Origin: Acarospora socialis
Taxonomy: Eukaryota; Ascomycota; Lecanoromycetes; Acarosporales; Acarosporaceae
Length of the DNA stretch: 64,000 nt
NCBI GenBank assembly: GCA_025617375.2
Contig: JAMYGW020000013.1
Coordinates: 620,001-684,000, forward strand
Direction: 5' to 3'
The notes beneath the pieces are model-generated. The model was not told the DNA's origin. It did no database searches and saw only the letters and a program-made list of their open reading frames with translations. Below are positions 35,361 to 49,500 of the stretch, one piece after another. How positions within the stretch are numbered: position 1 is the first letter of the stretch; every line of letters begins with the position of its first letter. Both the position numbers and the translations under genes were made by a program.

Positions 35361-35871
35361 GTTCCTGAGGTGACTACGTCCGCCAACCCATTGAATGCCA
35401 CCTAGGCATTTTTTTTGTAGAAGGCATACTACCTTATAACTTGAGCGTTCAAGTCATGTACTGATACTCTGACATACAGTCCTTGTGGCCTTGAGCTGTC
35501 CACTTCATGTTTATTCATATATCGATTTACATTACTGTTCAGTTACTTCGTATACTAGCATATTTGCCCACCCTCGACGCGAGGGTGGCTGTGCTATGCT
35601 TGAGGCAGAATTTGTTAGAGATTTAGTATGAAGATTTAGTCATATCTATGGATTACAGCAACTCTGAATCAATCTACTACTGCTCACAGCCAAATTTCTG
35701 GTCCTCTGCCTGCGACTGTGGTAGAGATGCGGCTGCTCGAAAGAACTTGGGAGAAAGAGGCTCAAAATCACGTGCTGTCCATCTCTCAGCCAATTGCTTC
35801 GTCGTCGCTAAGAACGAACGACAGTCATTTCAGAATTTCTTAGGTTTGACGCTACTTATCACAGTACAATA
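35361..35871. other. Spacer between spb1 and the retroelement block
   Basis: GC-balanced host DNA with no recognisable gene. A 78-codon frame at 35648-35884 runs into the element edge and has no family features. The last five bases (CAATA) are one copy of the target duplication of the outer element. Confidence 0.5.
35568..35588. repeat. Perfect 9-bp inverted repeat, 3-base loop
   Basis: CCACCCTCG and CGAGGGTGG flank ACG. It lies about 210 bp past the spb1 stop and could mark a 3' end or stall structure. Function is unknown. Confidence 0.6.
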
Positions 35872-35972
35872 TGTCGAAAGTTGATGTTGTTGTTATTAAA
35901 ATCTAATACACAAAAAATCATGTTATCTACTAAAACACTAAGGAAGCAAGCATCTAGGCTCAATTTCTGACA
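35872..35972 (-). repeat. Left LTR of the outer element
   Basis: 101 bp, TGTC...GACA, direct repeat of 55289-55389. The differences from the right copy are transitions, mostly at former CpG sites. Confidence 0.85.
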
Positions 35973-36456
35973 CACCCCCTGAGTCAGACAGTCATGACTG
36001 CTAAAAACAAAGAAAAAACAGCCTGAAAACAGACAACTGACTATGTTTTGTAGCAATACTCTGTGCATAACACTCTATGCATAACATTTCATGCATAACA
36101 CTTCATGTGATCTATGTCTACATCCTGTGAACAACATCTCATGAATAACATTTCATGAACAACATTCTGTATGCTTATTCTGCATGCTTTATAACAATAG
36201 AATATTCTCATTATATCTCTTGTTCTGACTCTTATTCTTAAATCTCTGTTCTGAGTACTTCTGTTAGCATCTCTTCTCTTTATGTTCTGCTTTTTCACAG
36301 TAACTGCACTTCATTCTCTTCTTTTCACTCAGTAAATTCTGTAAAACAAAGATCATAGTTCTTTTTTCTTTCTTCATTCATAGATTCTTCTTCAGCATCA
36401 TTTTCATCATCTTTTCTGTCATCATATCATTCATAACACTTCAAATTTGTATGAGA

Positions 36457-36667
36457 TGTTGAGAAGTGCAATGTTCTAGCTGCTTTCATAGTCTTAGTTG
36501 AAACTAACATCAGAAGTTGCTCATTATTCATATAGTCTGCATAACAGAGTATATAAATAGACAATCTCTACAATTCACATCAATCATGATCAGATTGACA
36601 GTGTACATTTCATTAAATAGACAGTTAGTCAGCAGTATAGCACAAGTATTTTTTTTATTTCTCAATA
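36457..36667 (+). repeat. 5' LTR of the copia element
   Basis: About 211 bp beginning TGTTGAGAAGTGC; direct repeat of 54447-54655. Confidence 0.8.
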
Positions 36668-36730
36668 AATTATAAGTTCAGATTAGCAAGAAGCTTCTTA
36701 AAGAAAGTGTATACTGTTTTAGTGTCTTAA

Positions 36731-36985
36731 CAGCTTGATATAAGAACTCAAAGATTGAGCAAAACAAGCATTACTGATCATTGATATAAAGCTTTAAAAT
36801 TGAGCAAAATGACACTCTCAGCAGCTTAATATGAAATCAAAATAAGCACTCTTGACTGTCAATATAAAACTCAAAGATTGAGCAAAATAACATTCTCAGC
36901 ACTTGATACAGAGCTCTAAGATTGAGTAAAATGAGATTTACTGACAACTTGATATGATGCTCAATGATTAAGCAAATAAGCACAC
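36731..36985. repeat. Degenerate tandem repeat in the copia leader
   Basis: About six units of 35-50 bp, each with a CTTGATATAA-like start, an AAGATTGAGCAAAA core and an AGCA or CTGA tail. It lies just inside the copia 5' LTR, in the untranslated leader where packaging signals usually sit. Confidence 0.65.
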
Positions 36986-38861
36986 ACACTTCTTCTTTCT
37001 CTTATTTACATTATCTTCTTCTGTACATCTTAATACTTCATTTTATTTATTTTTTATATTATGTGTCAACTGTCATCAAAAGCTACATTATGAATTTTGA
37101 CAACTCTTTCATAAAATGACAACTCATCTCAATTCTCAGTCACAAGAACTGCAATCAATGATTTATCTTCATGAAAAAATAGCTGATAAATGAAAATCTA
37201 TAATATATTATTGAGATCTTAATGATTGATACTTCTGTCAGCAACTTTTTCTTTTTACTCAGTAATTTTAATTTCAGTAGTTAGAAGTCTGACACAAAGA
37301 CTTTATACTGACTCATCATTTATATCAGTGTAAATGATCAAAAGTACATTACAGACAAAATTAATATGAAGAATACTTAAAATATCTTGAAATTCAAATA
37401 TAAGAAGAAGCTGCAGATCATTGAAAGACAATATTTGATGAAGTTTATTGAATATAAAATGTCAACAAATATATTCATTAATGAAACATAAACATATCTC
37501 AGCAAGCTGAACAGAAAAATTGCTGTGACTTAGTCTGATATAACTGATCTATTTAAGTTTGAGTAATGATTTCAGATACTTTTTTAAGCATTATTTAAGA
37601 ATTATACAGTGATCTGCAATGCAATTGATGTTTAAGACACTTTAAATATTGAAAGAAGTCTGCAGAAGTTTTAAGAGAAAAAAACATAATTAAAGATTGT
37701 TGAGACTGTTTTGTAAACAGATCAACACAAAGAGAAAAACTTGACACATTTATATCAATATAATGTGAAATATCATTATCAAAGATCATTAAGCTTCAGC
37801 AACAATCACTTTTTTTAGTATAAATCAGTTAAATATTTTTTCTGTTGTGATTCTCATCACATTTGAGATTGTAAATATCTTCTCACTGCTTATAAAAACA
37901 TTGAGTTAAGAAAATTATCTGTTTTAACTGCAGTCAAATTAGTCAGAAAGTCAGACAAGTTGTTTGCAAACAACTTATATCATAAAGACAAAATGAAATT
38001 TAAGTACAGAAACAGAAAGCATAAAGTTTTTGATGTTAAAACTAAGAAAAACAATAACTCATTCTTATTTGAGTCTGATGCAAAGAAAAATGATGAGATT
38101 GTTACTCTGTTTAAAAAAGCTGTCAGTAAGATATTCAGCTTTGAATAAATTGTGAATTTTGAATACTTCATGCACATAATTAATCAACATCAACTCTTCA
38201 ATGACTCTTTAATATGCATATGATGCTGAAGAATTAAAGTTGAAGAAAAACACTTATACTCTCACTACTGTAAAGTAACTGTGATGTAAAATGAATTCAG
38301 AAACTTTGTAAATCTAAGTTTAATACTTTATGTGTTTGAACTAGAAGTTAATCTTTTATTGAGAAAGCAAATATGCAAAATGAAATTGTAAAAAAGCTTT
38401 GATCAGCACAGTCTTTATATGTGAAATAAATATAATAATGTTATGATAAAAGTGTCTGAGCAGAGTGATGTCTATATAATTAAATACATTGTGAAAAACT
38501 GAATGAGTTTGCTCTGTTATTTATTATACACATGTTATTTAATTCAGAGATGACTCTTTCAGTTACAGTATTAAATGTGAACTTTCAGATGCAAACTGAT
38601 CTGTTAAGCTTTATTGATATTTTATTTTTTACTGATACTTCATTCTTAAGTGAAAAGATTAAAATCTACAAGTTGTAACATCAACAATTTGTTTATCTTA
38701 ACTCTGCAAAACTTCATGATCTTTATAAAGTTATAATTTTTAGTTATAATTTTTAAGAAGTCAATTTTCATTGCTGAAGACAAAAAGAATATATGTGAAG
38801 TTTGTGTCATCATTAAGTTTATCAATCAGCAAAATATTATAATCAAGTCAGAAAGAACTTA

Positions 38862-41800
38862 TGTAACATTCTAACCTGAGATTTCTTGAGTATGTAGAGC
38901 TAAGAGTTTATGCTTATTGATATAACAGCTGGTCTGAAACAGTTCTGAACTTTAACTCTTAGATAGTTATTTAAGTTGAATATGATTGTTTTCATAAGAA
39001 AAACAACTTTACTATATAGAATGTGCTTGACTTCTCTGTGTTGAGCACTCTTGATGTCTTGACATCTCAATGTTGAGAAATTGAGCTCTCAGCTCATCTG
39101 CTCATCATTAAGTTGTCACACTGTTACATGACTACTGTTCAGCAGTTTCTTCTGTACACATCTCAAGTGAACTTTTGATCACAGACTCATGAGTTTCTTT
39201 TCTTCTGAGTATGATTGTAACATCATTTTTTCTCTTCAGGTGCTAGTTCTCTAGAGTTTATTTAAGTAAGAGTATATAGCAATCTTCATTGTCAGCAACA
39301 ATGCTTTCTAAAAATTTCAATCATCTAAGAATTGCAAAGAAAATTCAACTCAGTGGTAGTCTTGTCATGTTTTCTTGTGAATTTTGTACTGCTTGTGATC
39401 TCAATTGCTTTGTCATGACTGGTGAAAGATCAAAATGTGATAAGTGTACTTGCTGCAGTCATTCATGCATTGCAGTTTCATGAGAGTCTCTCAACAGAAC
39501 TTGTCTTTCTCTTTAAAAGAAAATAAGTGATGCAAATGCAGTTCTTAATGCTCTTACTGTCAAGATAATGTGTCTTCAAAAGACTTTAAATCAAATGAAT
39601 TGTCATGTTGCACAGAAGATCAACTGTCTTGCTGTTGAACTTAATAGTGATAATGATGAAACTGAGAATGAAGATTCTCAAACAATGTCATAACTTGTTG
39701 ACTTGATGTTGTCATTCTTCTGAACTAATATTGACTTTTTTTCTTAAAATGTTGAAGCATTCTCACACAGTTCTTGAGATTCTCTCTGAATTTTCAGATA
39801 TTTTCTGAGATATTATAATCTTTTCACTTAATGAGATAGTAAACTTTTTCACTAATCATTCTCTTCTCTAAAATGTTCTTAACTTCATATTCTTTGTTGA
39901 GTTCAACAGATGTTTCAGTGATTTGAAGTGGTATGAACTGATTGCAGTGCTGTAGCATGAATGCATGAAATACTGAGTGTATTCTCATTTTCTTGAGTAA
40001 GTCTAGCTCATAGCTTAACTCTTTGATGTTTCATATGATCTTGAATGATTCAATGCTCTTGTTCTCTAGCTTCTTGCTCTTTTTCTTTATTTATATGTTG
40101 TTCATTCTTAGATATATCTTCTCTTCTTCTTCAAATGATTTTGTTTCTGTTATTCATTTTGTCTGCTGTCTGATCTGTTTTGTCAGATCTTGATGCAGTT
40201 TTTTCATCTGTGCAATATTTAGAATCACTTTTTGACTTTGTGATCTGTGTCTTTTGAGATCTTGTTATATCTCTGAGTTGTAGTCATAGTTCATATAGAA
40301 AGATGTTTCTCTCATGATCTTGTTCTTTGTGTTGTTGTATGCAAACTGTATCATTAATAGTAGTCATACTCAGTTGTTCTGACTCTTATTGACATAGTGT
40401 TTTAAGTATGTCTTCACTGTCTGATTCATTTGTTCACTTTGCTCATTCATTTGTGAGTGATATGTCATTAACATCTTGTGTTTTATCTCAAGTTCTGCTG
40501 TAAGCATTTTTCAAAACTTGCTTGTGAACAGCTTGTCTCTGTTGATGATAAACTCTTTTGATAGTTTGTGATTGCTAATCAATTCTCTTAGTATTGTATA
40601 TGTCAATATTGATGCTGTTGCAGTTTCTTTGAATGAAATGAACATCATGTACTTGGTCAATCTGTTCACTATGATCAATATACTGTCAAATCTTATTTTT
40701 CATGCTGAATTTCTTGATGATAATAACTTCATAATGAAGTTCATGATAACTGACTTTCATGATGCATTTAATGCATTTAGTCACATTACTTTGTCATACT
40801 GCTTGTCTCAGTTGATCTTATTTCTTCAGCATGAGTTGCACACAGCAATCATTTTGATGATTCAATTTCTAAAATTGCTAATGTTGCATCTTCTTCATAC
40901 TAAGTCTTTCATGTGTTTAACTTCTAGATGTTCTTCAGCTCTATTGTAGTGACATATTTTAATGAGTTCTTCATTCATCAAGAGAGCTTGCTTTATCTTG
41001 TATGTTGCTGCTAAGCTCTTCATGAGAATTTCATTGTTATCTTTGCTAAGAATTTCAGCATGTATCATTCATACACTCTCATGATCAGATCATCTGCTCA
41101 AAACATCTGCTTCATTATTCTTATTACTCTTCTTGTAATAAATCTGAAATTCATAATCTGTCAACTGCTCTGTTCAACAAATCTGTCATTGATTGAGTTG
41201 TTTTGTTGTTGCAAAGTTTCTCAGATTCTTGTGATCTGTATAGATCTGAATTGACTTGCTTGTCTCTGCAAAATAAGATCTTCAATCTTGCAGTGCTTTC
41301 ACTATTGCAAGAAGTTTCTTGTCATGAATCTCATATCTTTTCTTGAGTTCTGATAACTTTCTAGATCAATACACTATGAGTTTCTGCTGTTTTTTCTTGA
41401 TTTGATATAAGCATGCTTTTACTGTGAAATCTGAAGCATCAGTTTTCAGTGTTTTCTTGTATATTGAATTGAGTATTCTCAGATGTGTTATCTCACTAAG
41501 ACTTTTCTTTAATATGTGAAACACATTCTTCTGCTCTTTATCTCAATGCTATTTTTTGCTTTTGTGTGTCAAACACATTAGTGGTTTCACAATTCTTGCA
41601 TAGTTTGATACAAACTTTCAATAATAGTTCATCAATTCTAGAAAGATCTGTACTTTCTTGATTCTCTTTGATGTCAGTCAGTTTTTAACTGCTTTTATCT
41701 TTTTCAGATTCTTCTCAATCTGTTCAGATTGAATCACATAGTTTAGAAACTCAACTTTCTTGATCTCAAATCTGCTTTTTGACTTTTTCATGTACAGAGC

Positions 41801-44800
41801 TCTCTCATTGAGTCTTGTCAATATCTTGCACACATGTTCTCAGTGCTTCTCAAGATCTTCTGAATATATCAGAATATCATTAAGATATGTGATCACAAAA
41901 TCATCAAGGTATTCTCTCAATATGTCATTAATCAATCTCTGAAAGATGACTGAAACATTTTTTAGCTCAAATGACATAACAGTGTACTCATAATGTTCAT
42001 ATCTTGTTCTGAATGTCATCTTTCATTTTTTATCTTCTTTCATTCTAACTTGATAATAGACATTCTTAAGATCTAAACTCATAAATCACTTCATCTTTTC
42101 TAATCAGTCTTGCAGCTCTTCTATCAGCAGTAGAGAATAACTATCTTAATGAGTTATCTTGTTGAGCTGTCTGTAATTGACACATAGTTGCTTTCTGTTA
42201 TCTTTCTTTGATATAAACAGAATTGAATATTCTGCTGATGATTTTGATAATTTGATGAATTCTTTTTTCTGATTCTCATCAAGATAAGTTTTAACTTTCT
42301 TGAGTTGGTTCTTGCTCATTGAGTATAATAACATTCACTTAGGTTGCTTTCTGTTCAATAGTGATATCTTGTGATTTCATGACTTATGTTTCAATAAGCT
42401 CATTTTGAGTTGTTTGAAAATCTCATATGCATCTTTGACTGCACATATCTCTTTTGTGACTCAATCAATTTGTGAATTCTTTTTGCACAATCAAGACATC
42501 TCTAGCATTGCATCATATTCAATTGATTTCATAACATCAAACATGATCTCTTGTGAGTTTTCAAGAATTGAAACTTTCACACAGATTTTCTTGTTGATTC
42601 TTTCAATGACTTCATTTGTCATTTGTATGTGAAATGAACAGCACACTCATCATGTCTTTAATTTCAACATGTTGACTGTCTTTCAGCCCATGATATTACT
42701 GTTCACTTCAAAGTCTATTAATGTGTTGATTTGATGTTCATTGATTGTGATCTTGATTCATATTCAGTGATCATTGTCTTGTCTTTAAGATGTCACTAGC
42801 TTCTTGTTCTCTAGTCTTGTTGAGAAAGCTCTTTATTTTTTGACTCACTTAATCATTCAGCTCATCTTCAGAGTTCTTGAAATCATCTGAGTTTTTTTTC
42901 AATCATAAGATTCACATACTCTAGACTGTACTGCTCAATGTGTCTTTCTGAGTGTAGTCAGAGTTCATATTGATTGTACTTCATCTGCAACTGACTCTTC
43001 ATGATTTTTACTCTTTGCAGAAATTTGAGTGACATATATTTCTGCTGAAGATTCATCTGCCTTCATTCTGCATGGTATATTCTTCAGGTAAGCATATCTC
43101 AATCTTGTGACTCTTGATTTTTCACTCAAGAAATTTTGACATTGATTCTCTCATGACTGTTTGTATATCTCTCATTAGATCATCAAATTCTTTGCACATT
43201 TCTGCTTTCTGATTTCAAGTCTTTTTCTTCTGCATTGTATTATGATCTGATGTCATTTCTTTCTGAACACTTAGATCTTTTTTGATCTTTGCTTGATACT
43301 TTCTTGAGAACTCTGTCTCAGCATTGTTCAAACTTTCTTCTGTGAGTGTATCACTATCAGAAAATATTCATGATTCATCAATCTGAGATTCATGATCATC
43401 AGTCTCTTCAATGTCATCTTTGAGAATATTGTCTTCTTTCTCAGCATCAAGAACTCTTTTCTTAATAAGAATAGCTAATTCTTTCTTGTAGATTGATTGA
43501 CTCATTGCATTATATCTATTCTTCACATCTTTGCATGATTTCTGAAAGTATCATCTGACTTCATCTTTTGCATTCATATGTGCTCAGCACATATTGTCAT
43601 AACAGACTGTTCAACTCAGAGCATTATGCACTACACTTGATTTCTTCATCTTTGTTTTGATCATTACTGCTGCAATATTCTTTCTTTTCATCTGAGATCT
43701 GTTGCACTCTTGAACAAGATGTTCAAGTTTTTCACAGTTATAACACATTTACATCTTGTTTCATGATGTTGTCTAAGACTTAGTGAATCACTCTGTCTGA
43801 CATTCAGACTTTATTTATTTAGTCTTTTATGACTTCTGACAGCACTTCTCAATTATATTGAGATTCATAGAGTTTGTTTCTCTATATCTCATCAGTGAAA
43901 CATATTGCTTCACTCACAGTTAAAAGCTTTCTTCTTGATCTTCTATCATAGATGATATTCAATATTTCTTGTGTTTCATCTGTCATTCTCACTGATGACT
44001 GTCAATATTGATACTCAGATCAATCATTTTCTGAAGATTGTCTGATTGTTTTGCTCTGACTATCTTGTCTTTGATGAACTTTCTCAACTCATAATAATAC
44101 TGATAGATGAGTGCTTCATTGTCTCATCTAATGAGTGTCACTAATTGCTGAAACTCTGTGATGTATATCATCACTGATTCATTCTGTCACAAGATGTAAA
44201 CTCATTTCTTTGCTGCTCTTTTCTCATCAATCACTCTGAAGACTTTCTTGAGTTTTTTCTTGAACTTGTCAAAGTCATTGAACATGAACTCTATGTCAGC
44301 ATTGTGTTTGTTGTAACTTTCTTCTAAAAACTCATGTAGCTTGAAGTTAACTCAATCAAAGACTGTGTTCACTAGATAGATTGTTGCAAACAATGTTTTC
44401 TCTTGATTGATTTGAAACTTTAATTGATTGAGTTCAATATACAGATCAAGCTTAGTCACAAAGACTCACAGCTTTTCTCATTCTTCATCAAAGATATCAG
44501 GTACCTGAATCTTCAGTGCATTTGCAGATAGTTGTATTATCTGAATTGACATCACTGATTGTGTCATCATTCTATCTGAAGTAGATGATAAAGATGAGTT
44601 CACTTGAGCTTGTTTCAAGAACAAGATTGAGATGTTCTTCTGTGTGTCAGACATCATACTTATTATATTGTAAGAGTGTTCAAAGTGTAACATTCTAACC
44701 TAAGATTTCTCAGATATGTAGAACTAAGAATTTATGCTTGTTGATATAACAGCTGGTCTGAAACAGTTCTGAACTTTAATTCTTAAATAGTTACTTAAGT

Positions 44801-45046
44801 TGAACACAATTGTTTTCATAAGAGAAATAACTCTACTATATAGAACATGCTCAACTTTTCTGTGTTGAGCACTCTTGATGTTTTAATGTCTCAATGTTGA
44901 GAGATCAAGCTCTCAGCTCATCTGCTCACCATTGAGTCATTGCACTGTTACATAATTACTGCTCAGCAGTTTCTTCTGTATGCATCTTGAGTGAACTTTT
45001 AATCATAGACTCATGAGTTTCTTCTCTTCTGAGTATGATTGTAACA
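38862..45046 (-). mobile_element. Ty3/gypsy chromovirus copy 1 (fossil)
   Basis: 361-bp LTRs lie at 38862-39222 and 44686-45046 (TGTAACA...TGTAACA as read on +), with flanking ACTTA and GCTTA. On the minus strand the order is gag with CCHC knuckle (about 43.7-44.7 kb), reverse transcriptase (about 41.7-42.4 kb, KNQLKKVKTYLDEN and QLCVNYRQLNKIT visible), RNase H, integrase (about 40.0-41.2 kb) and a chromodomain-like end (about 39.8 kb). About 6.2 kb, full length but broken dozens of times. An extra reading frame lies on the opposite strand at 39301-39692. It matches copy 2 along its whole length in inverted orientation. Confidence 0.88.
39301..39692 (+). other. Antisense accessory frame of gypsy copy 1, Zn2Cys6-like
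   Basis: This frame is antisense to gag-pol, between integrase and the 3' LTR. From the ATG at 39301 it reads MLSKNFNHLRIAKKIQ, then a cysteine pattern C-x2-C-x6-C-x9-C-x2-C-x6-C (CEFCTACDLNC ... CDKCTCCSHSC), exactly the spacing of a Gal4-type binuclear zinc cluster. A helical, coiled-coil-like stretch (ANAVLNALTVKIMCLQKTL) and an acidic end follow. The matching region of copy 2 is 51911-52302 on the minus strand. It belongs to the fossil element and is not intact over its full length. Confidence 0.65.
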
Positions 45047-45062
45047 GCTTAGAACAAATTAA

Positions 45063-45376
45063 TGTATACACATGAAGAGTATATATCTAAAGAAAAGTTT
45101 AGACAGCAGTCATGTGATATCTTGACATGCTTAATAATGAGCTTGATGAGCAAGCTTGACAGATTGCATAAACAAGTCATCTTAATGAGCTTGACAACAA
45201 GATCAGCAAGCAAACTCACTATATAGTAGAATCATTTTTCTTATGAAAACAATCATGTTCAACTTAAATAACTATTTAAAAGTTAAAGACCAGAACTGTT
45301 TCAGACCAGTTATTATATTAATAAGCACAAACTCTTAGCTTTACATACTCAAGAATGCTCAGATTAGAATGTTATA
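45063..45376 (+). repeat. Diverged gypsy solo LTR (partial)
   Basis: The right part (about 45215-45376) clearly matches the last half of the 361-bp gypsy LTR in plus orientation; the left part is much more diverged. No internal region is attached and no target duplication is visible. It probably came from an older or related family inserted in the copia body. Confidence 0.6.
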
Positions 45377-46567
45377 CAAAAACACACTGTAAGTGAGCAG
45401 AAGATCAACATTTTTATTTTGATTTTCATTAATATATACAATTTTTTATTTCTGTCATTTACTGAACATCAGTACTTTCTGAAGATTGTGAACAATTATT
45501 TTTGAAAGATATAAACAATATTGTTAAAGTAATGTGATAATGTTTCACAGAAACTGCAAAAGTAATAATTAAAGATTGAGCTTCAGATCAGTGTGAGAAT
45601 GCTTGCTGTATAAAGTGATAATATCACAAAATTAAGATTAATTCTGAATGACTGATGCAAATTTTTTAACATTATATTGCAGTACACTGTGCTTTACATA
45701 TTTATTCAAAATAATATTGTTGAAAAAGTCATCTGTATCACTGAGAATTTAATATACATCATGATTAAGAAAACAAAACTTTCAATAAAGTTTTAAGTGA
45801 AGACAGCATGAACAAATGTTTATTTTTGCAACTGAACAACAACTGATTTTTTAATCAATAGTAAATAAATAACTTTGAAGAAGATCTTCACTGATGTGTA
45901 GCTGTTTATTGATTACATTTGTGTTTAAAATTGCAAATGTTACTTCTATATTGATCTCAAGTTGTTGCTGAAGAACAGACAGAATAAGTTCATAAATTAA
46001 GAATGAGTGAGAATTTTTGTAAACTATATGAATAAAATCACAAAACAGTATCTGCTTTAAATCTCAGATCTTAAGTGAATCATCAAAAGTTATGTTGTAA
46101 AGTTTGTTAAGAATGAGAAGAAAGACAGTGTTAATCTTAAACTACAAAGATAAATGTTGAATATTTTGTCTGAATAAAAGTTAGTTAAGTAATCATGAAA
46201 AAATGCAGTCATCATAAATTCTGCAGCATTTACAACTCTGTTTACTGTCTTTAAGCAGATTTACAAATTCAAACTCATGAGTTCAGATAACAAAGAAGAG
46301 TTTAAGTTGACTGTAAACAATTTTGATATATTTTCATCAGATATTTATATGATAAATAAATTAACTATAATTAACTCAAACAGATCACAGACAAATGAAT
46401 AGAATAAAATTAAGCAGTTTTTACATATTGAAGTTTCTGTCAGCAAAGTATTTAATATTTTAACTGAGAAAGTTAAGACATTCTTATGTGTTGAGATTTT
46501 GAAGAGAAAATGAAACAATAATAATGAAGATTTTAATAAGTTCATAATTAAGATATCATGAACTATG

Positions 46568-49500
46568 TGTTACAATCATACTGAAAAAAAAAGAAACTCA
46601 TGAGTCTGAGATCAGAAGTTCACTCAGAGTGTGTATGAGAAAAACTGCTAGACAGCAGTCACATAATGATGTAACAGCTCAACAGTGAGTAAATGAGTCA
46701 AGAACTCAATTTCTCAACATTAAGACATCAAAACATCAAGAGTGCTCAATGCAGAGACATTAAGCACATTCTATATAGTAGAGTTGTTTCTTTTATGAAA
46801 ACAATCATGTTTAACTTAAGTAATCATCTAAGAGTTAAAGTTCAGAATCATTTCAGATCAGCTGTTATATCAATAAGCACAAACTTTTAGTTCTACATAC
46901 TCAAGAAATCTCAGATTAGAATGTTACACTTTGAATATTCTTACAATATAATGAGTATGATATCTGACACACAGAAGAATGTCTCAATCTTATTTTTGAG
47001 ACAAGTTCAGATAAACTCATCTTTATCATTTACTCTGAGTAGAATAATAATACAATCAGTGATGTCAGCTCAGATAATACAGTTATCTATGAGTGCATTC
47101 AAGATTCAGATATTCAATATCTTTGATGAAGAATGAGAAAAGCTATGAGTCTTTGTGATTAAGTTCAATCTGTATATTGAATTCAATCAATTAAAGTTTC
47201 AAACTGATCAAGAGAAAACATTGTTTGCAACAATTTATCTAGTGAATGCAGTCTTTAATTGAGTTAATTTCAAGCTGCATGAGTTTTTAGAGAAGAAGTA
47301 TGAGAAGTGCAACATCAATATGAAGTTCATGTTCAATGACTTCAGCAAGTTCAAGAAGAAACTCAACAAGATCTTTGAAGTGATTGATGAAGAAAGAACA
47401 GCAGAGAAACAAGTTTATATCTTGTGACAGAATGAATCAGCAACAGTATACATCATAGAGTTTCAGTGATTAGCAGCACTTATCAGATGAAATAATAAAG
47501 CACTTATTTATCAGTACTATTGTGAACTGAGAAAGTTCATCAAAGACAAAATAGTTCAAGCAGAACAATCAGACAATCTTCAGAGAATGATTAATCTGAG
47601 CATCAACATTGACAGTCATCAATGAAAACAACAAATGAAACAAAAAAAATATCAAATGTCATCTATGATAGAAGGTCAAGAAGAAAGCTTTTAACTGTGA
47701 ATAAAGTGATATGTTTCATCAATAAAACATAGAAAGACAGACTCTATGAATCTCAATATGATCAAGAAGTGCTGTCAAAAGTCATGAAAAACTAGATGAA
47801 TAAAGTCTGAACATCAAACAGAGCAATTCACTAAGTCTCAGATAACACTGCAAAACAAGATGCAAATGTGTTATAACTGTAAAAAACTCAGACATCTTGT
47901 CTGAGAATGCAACAGATCTCAGATAAAAAAAAGAAATATTGCAACAGTAATGATCAAAACAAAGATGAAGAAATCAAGTGTAGTGCATGACACTCTGAGT
48001 TGAACAATCTATTATGACAATATGTGCTGAGCACATATGAGTGCAAAAGATAAAGTCAAATGATATTCTCAAAAACTGCACAAAGACATGAAGAATGAAT
48101 ATGACCTGATGAGTTGATCAATCTACAAAAAAAAATTAGCTACTCTTATCAAGAAAAGAGTTCTTGATGCTGAGAAAGAAGAAAATGTTCTTAAAGATAA
48201 TATTGAAGAGACTGATGATCATGAATCTCAGATTGACAAATCATGAATATTTTCTGATAGTGATACACTCACAGAAGAAAGTTCAGACAATATTGAGACA
48301 GAATTCTCAAAAAAGTATTAAACAAAGATTGAAGAAGATCTAAGTGCTCAGAGAAAAGAGACACAACACAAGAATGTGAAAACATAAAAGACATATGATC
48401 AGCTAGAAGAGCTGATGATAGTTGTTAAAGACAAATGTCTCAGCAGTGATGATGTGACATTGTTTAAATTTCTTGTTTAAAAAACAAAGAGTCACAAGAT
48501 TGAGATATACTTATCTGAAGAATATATCATGCAGAATAAAGATAGATGAATCTTCAGTGAAGAGTATATATCACTCAAATTTCTGCAAAGAGTAAAAGTC
48601 ATTGAGAGTCAGTTGCAGATGAAGTACAATCAGTATGAATCTCAACTACATTCAGAAAGATGCATTGAGCAGTACAGTTTAAAATATGTGAATTTTATGA
48701 TCAGAAGAAAACTTAAATGATTTTAAGAACTTTGAAGATGAGCTGAACAACTGAGTGAGTCAAAAAATGAAAAGCTTTCTCAACAAAACTAAAGAATAAG
48801 AAGCTAGCAGTGTCTCAGAAACAAGATAAGAGTCATTGAATATGAATTAAGATCACAATCAATGAACATCAGATTAGTACATTGGTGAATTCTGAAGCAA
48901 ATGATAACATTATAAGTTAAAGAGTGATTAATATGTTGAAGTTAGTGACACAGTGAGTGTGCTGTTCATTTCACATATAAATGATAAACAGAGTTATTGA
49001 AAGAATCAATGAGAAGATTTGTGTGAAAGTTTCAATTCTTGAAATCTCACAAGAGATAATGTTCAACATTATGAGATCAATTGAATATGATGCAATGTTA
49101 AAAATGTCTTGATTATTCAAAAAGAATTCAAGAATCAATTGAGTCACAAAGAAAATATGCACAATTAAAGACACATACAAGATTTTCAAACAATCAGAAA
49201 TGAGCTTATCAGAGTATAAGTCATGAGATCACAAGATACTGTTATTGAATGAAAAGCAATTTAAGTGAATGTCATTATACTCAATGAGCAAGAATCAACT
49301 CAAGAAAGTTAAAACTTATCTTGACAAGAATCTGAAGAGAGAATTCATAAAATCATTAAAATCATTGACAGAATATTCAATTCTGTTCATATCAAAAAAG
49401 AATGACAAAAAACAACTATGTGTTGATTACAGACAGCTCAACAAGATAACTCATTAAGATAGTTATTTCTTATCACTGATAAAAGAGCTGCAAGACTGAT

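Noticed and set aside
40572-42632. Plus-strand frames of 60-125 codons inside gypsy copy 1
   Set aside because: They are the complement of gag-pol, open by chance in this composition. Only the 39301-39692 antisense frame has a mirrored counterpart with a recognisable motif.
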